This document shows, in pieces, positions 6,083-10,778 of a DNA stretch of 10,778 nucleotides; positions within the stretch are counted from its first letter, which is position 1, and every line of letters starts with the position of its first letter. This stretch comes from Phytoactinopolyspora endophytica (GTDB taxonomy: Bacteria > Actinomycetota > Actinomycetes > Jiangellales > Jiangellaceae). The translations under genes were made by a program, and so were the position numbers. The notes beneath the pieces were generated by a model. That model saw only the letters and a list, made by a program, of their open reading frames with translations. It did no database searches and had not been told where the DNA came from. Where the stretch lies: contig NZ_ML142853.1 of the NCBI RefSeq assembly GCF_004138495.1, positions 363,999 through 374,776 of the forward strand, written 5' to 3'.

Positions 6083-7096
6083 CTACGGGTGAGCGGCGCG
6101 CCAGGCATCCCAGATCTCCGGCCGAAGCCGGCCGCGTGCAGGGACCGTCATGCCCGCGGACCGGGCCCAGCTACGGACCTCGGCAGTGGTGGGCAAAGGC
6201 GCTTCTGGCGCGTCACCGACTTCTTCGGCCACCGAGATCGCGGTGAGAGGAGTGTCAGAGGCCGGAACCTTTATATCCGGCGAGATTCGCTCTAGCGCAG
6301 CTTGCTCTGTCTCGGCCCACTGGTGTGCAGCCGCGAGGAACCGATACGTCCACTCCTCGGCCAGTGGCCGGGTCTCGCAGAACACGATGGGCACTCCTGG
6401 CCAGCCCACCTGCAGCTCGGCAAGACCGTCCGCCACGACAGCAGGCCGAACACGGTCAAGCTTGAAGATCGCCGAATAGCGATCTTCCACGACGACTGCT
6501 GCACGTGGCAGCGAGGCCAGCTCAGCCATGGCGTAACGCAACTTCCCGCCAGTGAGGCTGCCGACAAGATCGGGAACCGACTTACGTTCGACCGCCGCGA
6601 CCAGCCGACGATCGGAGGTGATCCCATAATCGCCACAGGGCAGCGCACGCTTCACCGTTTGCACCTGCTGGTTTGCGAACCGATACGCATACTGCTCATG
6701 CGAGTCCACCACAATCTCCAGCTCGGCGATGCCGGACGCGCGGGCCGTGGGCGTCCGCACATTCGGCCTGGCCTGCTTTCGGGTCCGGGGCGACTGCCAG
6801 AACACTGCGTCCCGCCCGCGCGCCTTGGTGAATACCAGCTGGGAACGGCTCTCCCGAGCGCGGTCCAACACCAAGTCGATCGCCGCACCCCGGCGACGGC
6901 AGGAACGCAGGGCCACCTGCTCAACGATCTCCGGGTCGGCCGGCCACTCGTCTGCCGGCACCGGGTGGCAGTACAGTGCCTTGGTCCGCGGCCACGTCCC
7001 TGACGTACGGAACACCATCCCACCGCTCAGTGGCAAGCGCAGCAAGTAGGGCAGCTTCGAGTCCGGGTCAGGGTTGCTCGCTATCAGCAGCTCCAC
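6083..7096 (-). CDS. ERCC4-type (XPF-like) nuclease with C-terminal Lsr2-like DNA-binding domain
   Basis: The product has 337 residues in three parts. Residues 1-120 form a conserved N-terminal region (LPYLLRLPLSGGMVFRTSGTWPRTKALYC) of unknown role. Residues 125-260 match the ERCC4 nuclease: VDSHE with D131, GDYG (155-158), and VERKS with E170, R171, K172, the metal-dependent catalytic signature of XPF/Mus81 proteins; AVVVEDRYS follows. Residues 303-337 (TAEVRSWARSAGMTVPARGRLRPEIWDAWRAAH) match the Lsr2 C-terminal head, including the R321-G-R323 loop that enters the AT-rich minor groove. A Glu/Pro/Ala-rich linker (262-302) joins the two. The GTG at 7096 is the start; no Shine-Dalgarno precedes it. 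It probably cuts branched or AT-rich DNA, but the substrate is unknown. Small CxxC and dacB genes follow on the same strand. Confidence 0.88.
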   Translation of the reverse strand: MELLIASNPDPDSKLPYLLRLPLSGGMVFRTSGTWPRTKALYCHPVPADEWPADPEIVEQVALRSCRRRGAAIDLVLDRARESRSQLVFTKARGRDAVFWQSPRTRKQARPNVRTPTARASGIAELEIVVDSHEQYAYRFANQQVQTVKRALPCGDYGITSDRRLVAAVERKSVPDLVGSLTGGKLRYAMAELASLPRAAVVVEDRYSAIFKLDRVRPAVVADGLAELQVGWPGVPIVFCETRPLAEEWTYRFLAAAHQWAETEQAALERISPDIKVPASDTPLTAISVAEEVGDAPEAPLPTTAEVRSWARSAGMTVPARGRLRPEIWDAWRAAHP

Positions 7097-7127
7097 GAGA
7101 CCAATGTCTCATGACCGATGTCATGAG
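7097..7127. promoter_or_regulatory. Two abutting inverted repeats just upstream of the ERCC4-type gene, probable operator
   Basis: CTCATGAC (7108-7115) and GTCATGAG (7120-7127) are perfect 8-base arms around CGAT. A second repeat, GAGAC-CAAT-GTCTC (7097-7110), abuts the GTG start at 7096 and shares three bases with the first. Position next to the start suggests repressor binding. The 8-4-8 geometry equals that at 2223-2242 but the sequence differs. I see no convincing -35/-10 pair here. Confidence 0.55.
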
Positions 7128-7373
7128 GCGCCTGTCGTCGGGCTATGGCCGACGTGAACGACCGGTTGCTGGCCGCTTGCTTGCCCTGCGACGTCCAGGG
7201 GCTGGTGGCTGCGCCGCCCGCGGCTGAGCCGCCGTCGGCCTCAAATCAGCCGGCTCGTGGATGTCCCAGTGTGCTCGTGTCAGCTGTCTTCCAGGGTATC
7301 TTCGTCAGCTGAGTGCCTGCTCTTGAGCCGGCGCTGAGTCCGGGTAGCCGCGCAGCTGAATCCCGCTGAGCAT

Positions 7374-7378
7374 AGGAG
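7374..7378 (+). promoter_or_regulatory. Shine-Dalgarno AGGAG of the Rossmann-like gene
   Basis: AGGAG is four bases before the ATG at 7383, a close but workable spacing, and supports that start. Confidence 0.6.
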
Positions 7379-7382
7379 TGTC

Positions 7383-8918
7383 ATGGACAACCCGTCCGGA
7401 GTGGTGTTCCCGCTCAGCTCAGAAGGTGTGCGGAGCACTTCTACCCTGGGACGCGCCGTCGTCGCGGATGCTCTGCGTGAGGTGGATGCGGTGGGCGCTC
7501 GCGCCGCGGAGCACGAGACGAACTGGCGCCGGGGCTATCTTCTTCATTTCCGGCGGCTCGTCGAGGCCGGGCTCACCTCCGCTCCAGCCGCCCGGCAGAT
7601 CGCGGCAGATGGGCTGGCTTCCCTGCACGATCGGATGCGTGTCCTGGTTGCCGACGCCGAACCCGGCACCGCCACCGCCGACCCCGCAGCCGAAATCGGC
7701 ACGGCCACCGAAACCGGCATCGCTCCCGCCGACGCCGCTGCAGAGACCAGCCTGGCGGAGGCGCTGAGTGAGCACGCCGACCCGTTGGAGACCGCTGTGG
7801 TCACGGGCGAGGGCACACCGGATCGGGAACTCGTGCTGCCCTACCGTGGCGACCGTCTCAGGGGCGACGCGCTGGCCCGGCAGCTAGACACCTGGGTGTC
7901 CGCCGGGGTAATCGAGGTTTCCGCCGCAGAGTCGGTGCGGACGGTCATGGCCAATCCGGACTGGCTGGACCTGTCGGACGTCCGGCTGGTCGCCTTCGGT
8001 GCGGGTGCCGAGATGGGCCCCGTCCAGGCGGTTCTGCGATGGGGTGGCGACGTCACGGCCGTCGACCTTCCGCGTCCTGGCATCTGGAGAGGTCTGGCCG
8101 AGGCCGCCCGGCGCTACCCCGGACGTCTACACATGCCCGTGCGGCCAGGCAGCGGCGACCTCGAGTCGCGGGCCGGCGCGGATCTGGTGAGCCAGCTGCC
8201 CGCACTGGTCCAGTGGCTCACGCAACTTGATGGCCGGCTGGTGCTCGGAAACTATGCCTACGCTGATGGCGCGACCCACATGCGTGTCGCGATGGCCGTG
8301 GACGCGCTCACCGCGCATCTCACCCGGGAGCGCACGGACACCGCGCTGTCCTTCCTGGCCACACCGACGGATGTGTTCGCCGTCCCCGCCGACGCCGTGG
8401 AGCAGTCGGTCCGTGCCTATGAGGAGCGGTCGAAGCTGAGCCTGGTCCGCCGCCCGCTGAAGATCTTGACCGCTGGCCGGTTGCTCCAGCGCAATTACGT
8501 TCCGGGCGCCGATCCCGGCATCTGCGACAGCCTCGTGTCACAACAAGGCCCGAATTACGCACTGGCCAAGCGACTGCAGCGCTGGCGCGCCACGACGGCG
8601 CGCGCGCAAGGGCACACCGTGAGCCTCAACGTGGCGCCGCCGACCAGGACCCGTTCAGTCATGAAGAACCGCGCTCTGGCCACCGTGTACGCGGGGGCGC
8701 ATCGATTCGGCGTCGAGGTGTTCGAACCCGGCACGGCCAACACGCTCATGGCAGCGCTGCTCGTACACGACCTGCGTCGACCTGCACCCCCACGCGAACA
8801 TCCATGGCTGGACGAAGCCGCCGAGGCAGCACACGGTGGGTTGTGGCGGATAGCCTATGCCCCACGCAGCGCGCTCGGCCTTGCCGCACTGGTGGGTATC
8901 ACTGGCGCGAGGGCATAG
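7383..8918 (+). CDS. Conserved protein of unknown function with a Rossmann-like nucleotide-binding motif
   Basis: The product has 511 residues. An N-terminal helical part (20-90) is followed by an Ala/Thr/Glu-rich low-complexity link (about 91-125). A conserved core begins at LVLPYRGDRLRGDALARQL (150-168). Residues 202-212 (LVAFGAGAEMG) form a strand-GxGxxxG turn, followed by VTAVDLPRP with D228 at the end of the second strand, as in NAD(P)- or SAM-binding folds. Later conserved-looking blocks are LGNYAYADGATHMRV, SFLATPTDVFAVP, QRNYVPGADPGI, QQGPNYALAKRLQRWRA, NVAPPTRTRSVMKNRALA and a closing HGGLWRIAYAPRSALGLAAL. I do not recognise a named family or reaction. No signal peptide or membrane segment is seen, so it is probably cytoplasmic. 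It is divergent from the ERCC4 gene and runs 20 bases into the convergent SnoaL-like gene. Confidence 0.9.
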   Translation: MDNPSGVVFPLSSEGVRSTSTLGRAVVADALREVDAVGARAAEHETNWRRGYLLHFRRLVEAGLTSAPAARQIAADGLASLHDRMRVLVADAEPGTATADPAAEIGTATETGIAPADAAAETSLAEALSEHADPLETAVVTGEGTPDRELVLPYRGDRLRGDALARQLDTWVSAGVIEVSAAESVRTVMANPDWLDLSDVRLVAFGAGAEMGPVQAVLRWGGDVTAVDLPRPGIWRGLAEAARRYPGRLHMPVRPGSGDLESRAGADLVSQLPALVQWLTQLDGRLVLGNYAYADGATHMRVAMAVDALTAHLTRERTDTALSFLATPTDVFAVPADAVEQSVRAYEERSKLSLVRRPLKILTAGRLLQRNYVPGADPGICDSLVSQQGPNYALAKRLQRWRATTARAQGHTVSLNVAPPTRTRSVMKNRALATVYAGAHRFGVEVFEPGTANTLMAALLVHDLRRPAPPREHPWLDEAAEAAHGGLWRIAYAPRSALGLAALVGITGARA

Positions 8919-9339
8919 CGGCAGCCGCGGGCGTCGGCGCCACTCCGATCTGCTGCATGAAGGCAGCGTCGTCTCGAACGGACCAGTGCTCAACGCTCTT
9001 GCCGTCCTCGAAGCGGTGGATGTGGACGTGCCGGTAGGCGAACTCCCGGCCGGTGGCGGGGATGCCCATGAACTCTCCGGTGTGGCGGCCGCTGTGGGTC
9101 AGGTGCACCGCAACCATGTCGCCGTCGCCGATGATCTGATGGATCTCATACCGCTGATCGGAGAAGGCGCTGCGAAGCCAGAACATGATCTGCTTCACCC
9201 CTTCGAAGCCTTGAGGAAACCCAGGTGGCGCCTCGTGGTTGATGCCGTCGGGAGGTACAATCTCGGCCAGCCCTTCGACGTCGCCGCTCGGCCAGATCTC
9301 TTCCCAGAGCCTGCGCGTGAGCTCCTTGTTGTCAGGCAT
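8899..9339 (-). CDS. SnoaL-like polyketide-cyclase-family protein (NTF2-like fold)
   Basis: The 146-residue product starts MPDNKELTRRLWEEIWPSGDVEG and carries the family's ending: HTGEFMGIPATGREF (86-100), then H104-x-H106-x-H108 and DGKSVEHWSVRDD (112-124). SnoaL-like ester cyclases are about 130-150 residues and use a His/Asp pair in a cone-shaped pocket; many actinobacterial members have no known substrate. I chose the ATG at 9339 because a purine-rich GAGGGAGAG lies shortly upstream and the family begins here. An in-frame GTG at 9420, also preceded by GGGAGGAG, would add 27 residues with rare AGA/AGG codons and no family match. The last 12 residues (APTPAAAAMPSR...) are a tail overlapping the convergent gene. 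No polyketide genes are near, so a role in antibiotic synthesis is unlikely. Confidence 0.9.
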   Translation of the reverse strand: MPDNKELTRRLWEEIWPSGDVEGLAEIVPPDGINHEAPPGFPQGFEGVKQIMFWLRSAFSDQRYEIHQIIGDGDMVAVHLTHSGRHTGEFMGIPATGREFAYRHVHIHRFEDGKSVEHWSVRDDAAFMQQIGVAPTPAAAAMPSRQ

Positions 9340-9575
9340 GATTCTCTCCCTCTCGGCGAGTCGAGGGCTTCGAGCTTCGAGAGCCGCCGTTCGCCTTCTC
9401 GTCGGATGTGACGTCTCCACAGTGACTCCTCCCGACATGTTCCGTGCAGACTGCTAGCACCACGGTTTTCGCACATCGAAGCGGGTGGCAGCACCCCTTC
9501 GAACTCGCCTGCCTGTGCCCTGTCCCGGCTCTCGGTACGCCCGTAGCGTCGTGAACCGACAGGAAGGGGCACGTC
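9340..9575. other. Divergent intergenic region between the SnoaL-like and CNBD genes
   Basis: These 236 bases carry both promoters. Seen here are a duplicated CTTCGAG (about 9367-9380), a short hairpin GGGTG-GCAG-CACCC (9483-9496), and a single TTCGAAC (9499-9505) without the inverted partner that a LexA site would need. Confidence 0.35.
9544..9549 (+). promoter_or_regulatory. Candidate -10 of the CNBD gene
   Basis: TAGCGT, the same hexamer as before the GrpB gene, would place the transcript start near 9556, leaving a leader of about 20 bases that holds the AGGAAGGGG ribosome site. The -35 is not clear. Confidence 0.35.
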
Positions 9576-10751
9576 ATGACAACCACCACTGTGGACGCGA
9601 CGGTCACGTCGCTGTCGTGGATTCCGTCCGAAGCTGTGACGGGTCCGTCCAGGAAGGCATTCGACATCGGCTTCACTCACTACGATGCTCCGCCGCCGGA
9701 CGTCGTCGACGACGTGGAGGAACTGTGCCGTCAGGACCGTTTCCGCTACGCCAACGTCCTGACCGGACGGGGCACCGTCGAGCACGGCCGCATCGTCCGG
9801 GCCGAGTATGACGACGCCTCGGACGTCGTCATGGGCTCGACGACGGTCCGCGTCGGACGGCTCGGGGCGACGTTCGCCGCCGTCGCGCTGCCAGTCATAC
9901 GCCAGGATCCGGAGTTTCGCGACGACGGCAGTGTCCGGCTGGTGCAGACGTGCGGCGGGCGGACCGCGGTGCCGATGCCACGCCCCGTACCGCACCGACC
10001 GTTCGTGAAGATGCAGGCGCCCTGGGTGTGGACGACCCTGGCGCTGACGTTGCGCCCGGACGGAACCTCCGAAGTCGAGCTCGCCGGCGCCAGCGCGTTC
10101 CCCCGGCACTGGGTTTACGATGCGGCCGGGAAGTTGGCGCTGAAGTCCGGGCTCACCGACTACGCCGACTGGGCAGCTCATTCGTTCGGTGCCCGCACGC
10201 CATGGGGCGAGGAGGACTCCCCCGCCCTGGTCACCGCGGCGGAGAGCGCAGCGGAGCGGGTGCTGTCGCGGACCTTGATGTCCGGTGCTCAGCCTCCGAC
10301 GATCACGACGCACCCGGCCGGCCACCAGTTGACCCACCAGGGAGCACCGGGCGACGAGCTGTACCTCCTGCTCGATGGTGTCCTGGCGGTCGACGTCAGC
10401 GGCGAGCGGCTGGCCGAGATCGGGCCAGGCGCCATCCTCGGGGAACGCGCCGTACTGGAAGGTGGCCTGCGCACGTCCACCCTCACGGCGGTGACTCCGG
10501 TGCGGGTCGCCGTCGTCCCCGCCGACGCGGTCGACCGGGACCGACTCGCCGAGTTGGCCGCCACGCACCGCCGCGAGGACGACGCCAACCCGGCAACGCC
10601 GGATTTCGCTCCTTCAGCAGCGGTCTTCGCTGTCGTCGAACCCGGGGCACCAGCCGGGGACGAGCCCGGCGCCGCCCCAGCGACGCCCGGCGCCACCCCC
10701 TCAACAACGACCACGGAAGATTCACCCCAGGCTAAGGACGAACCCGCGTGA
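9576..10751 (+). CDS. Protein with C-terminal cyclic-nucleotide-binding domain, coupled to an MBL-fold gene
   Basis: The product has 391 residues. Residues 1-240 are a conserved-looking region of unknown fold, with marks VTGPSRKAFDIGFTHYDAP, FPRHWVYDAAGKLALKSGL and SFGARTPWGEEDSPALV. Residues 245-330 form a Crp-type cyclic-nucleotide-binding barrel: HPAGHQLTHQGAPGDELYLLLDG, then the phosphate cassette around GPGAILGERAVL (283-294) with G289-E290 and the cassette Arg at R299. No DNA-binding domain follows; instead a Pro/Ala/Thr/Glu-rich tail (335-391) appears disordered. It therefore looks like a sensor or regulatory subunit rather than a transcription factor. AGGAAGGGG lies six bases before the ATG at 9576. 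Its stop (10749-10751) overlaps the next start by GTGA. Whether the ligand is cAMP or cGMP cannot be told. Confidence 0.88.
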   Translation: MTTTTVDATVTSLSWIPSEAVTGPSRKAFDIGFTHYDAPPPDVVDDVEELCRQDRFRYANVLTGRGTVEHGRIVRAEYDDASDVVMGSTTVRVGRLGATFAAVALPVIRQDPEFRDDGSVRLVQTCGGRTAVPMPRPVPHRPFVKMQAPWVWTTLALTLRPDGTSEVELAGASAFPRHWVYDAAGKLALKSGLTDYADWAAHSFGARTPWGEEDSPALVTAAESAAERVLSRTLMSGAQPPTITTHPAGHQLTHQGAPGDELYLLLDGVLAVDVSGERLAEIGPGAILGERAVLEGGLRTSTLTAVTPVRVAVVPADAVDRDRLAELAATHRREDDANPATPDFAPSAAVFAVVEPGAPAGDEPGAAPATPGATPSTTTTEDSPQAKDEPA

Positions 10752-10778
10752 GGATCACGCTGCATGGAGTTCGCGGCT
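10748..10778 (+). CDS. Start of a probable MBL-fold metallohydrolase, cut by window edge
   Basis: Only about ten codons are visible. They read (M)RITLHGVRG from the GTG at 10748, which matches the characteristic opening 'R.T.HGVRGS' of MBL-fold hydrolases of the RNase Z/phosphodiesterase-like group. It overlaps the CNBD gene's stop as GTGA, implying translational coupling and a shared complex or pathway, such as a nucleotide-controlled hydrolase. The metal-binding HxHxDH motif lies beyond the window, so the call is tentative. Confidence 0.55.
   Translation, partial: MRITLHGVRG

Noticed and set aside
4740..6092. 450-codon plus-strand open frame opposite dacB
   Set aside because: dacB has all three catalytic motifs and a good ribosome site on the other strand. 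The plus-strand product is a Val/Arg/Asp-rich shadow that also spans the intergenic gap.
9340..9438. N-terminal extension of the SnoaL-like gene to 9420 or 9438
   Set aside because: The extension has rare AGA/AGG codons, no family similarity, and a good start with purine-rich leader exists at 9339.
9499..9505. TTCGAAC as a possible LexA/SOS half-site upstream of the CNBD gene
   Set aside because: The inverted partner GTTCGA is absent at four-base spacing, so only half of the site is present.
9195..10568. Long minus-strand open frame of 457 codons opposite the CNBD gene
   Set aside because: It lies antisense to a clear CNBD gene and across the SnoaL-like gene; its translation is Arg/Gly/Pro-rich with no family match, typical of GC-rich shadow frames.

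Overview
The window is GC-rich, coding-dense DNA with strong third-position GC bias and many GTG starts. The uppS-recO pair and several gene families (Lsr2-type DNA-binding head, GTG-started short genes, actinomycete-type ERCC4 protein) point to a high-GC actinomycete. I cannot fix the genus from the sequence. There is no rRNA, tRNA, CRISPR array, transposase or phage gene that I can support. The window reads as chromosomal, with a small accessory patch at about 1.7-2.5 kb.

Layout. (1) 1-1507, minus strand: recO, then uppS, which runs off the left edge; the two overlap by GTGA. (2) 1708-2221, minus strand: a compact toxin-antitoxin-like pair, a 75-residue BrnT-like protein followed by a 90-residue helix-turn-helix protein. 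It is read from a promoter whose -10 lies inside a perfect 8-4-8 inverted repeat, and the first gene looks leaderless. Upstream, on the other strand, is what looks like the frameshifted tail of an XRE-type regulator (2333-2472). (3) 2579-3325, minus strand: a single-pass membrane protein with an acidic linker and a DUF4352-like outer domain. (4) 3524-4093, plus strand: a GrpB-family protein, possibly leaderless, separated from the convergent dacB by a strong 16-bp-stem hairpin. (5) 4164-7096, minus strand: an ERCC4-type nuclease ending in an Lsr2-type AT-rich-DNA-binding head, then a small CxxC protein, then a secreted PBP4/DacB D-Ala-D-Ala carboxypeptidase. (6) 7383-8918, plus strand: a large Rossmann-like protein of no known function. 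It ends in a 20-base convergent overlap with a SnoaL-like gene (8899-9339, minus). (7) 9576-10751, plus strand: a protein with a C-terminal cyclic-nucleotide-binding domain, coupled by GTGA to the first codons of what looks like an MBL-fold hydrolase at the right edge.

How it fits together. The core genes serve cell-wall lipid carrier synthesis (UppS), recombinational repair (RecO) and peptidoglycan trimming (DacB). The less described parts are the toxin-antitoxin-like operon with its operator, the ERCC4-Lsr2 fusion with its own 8-4-8 palindrome, the Rossmann protein, and the coupled CNBD/MBL pair.
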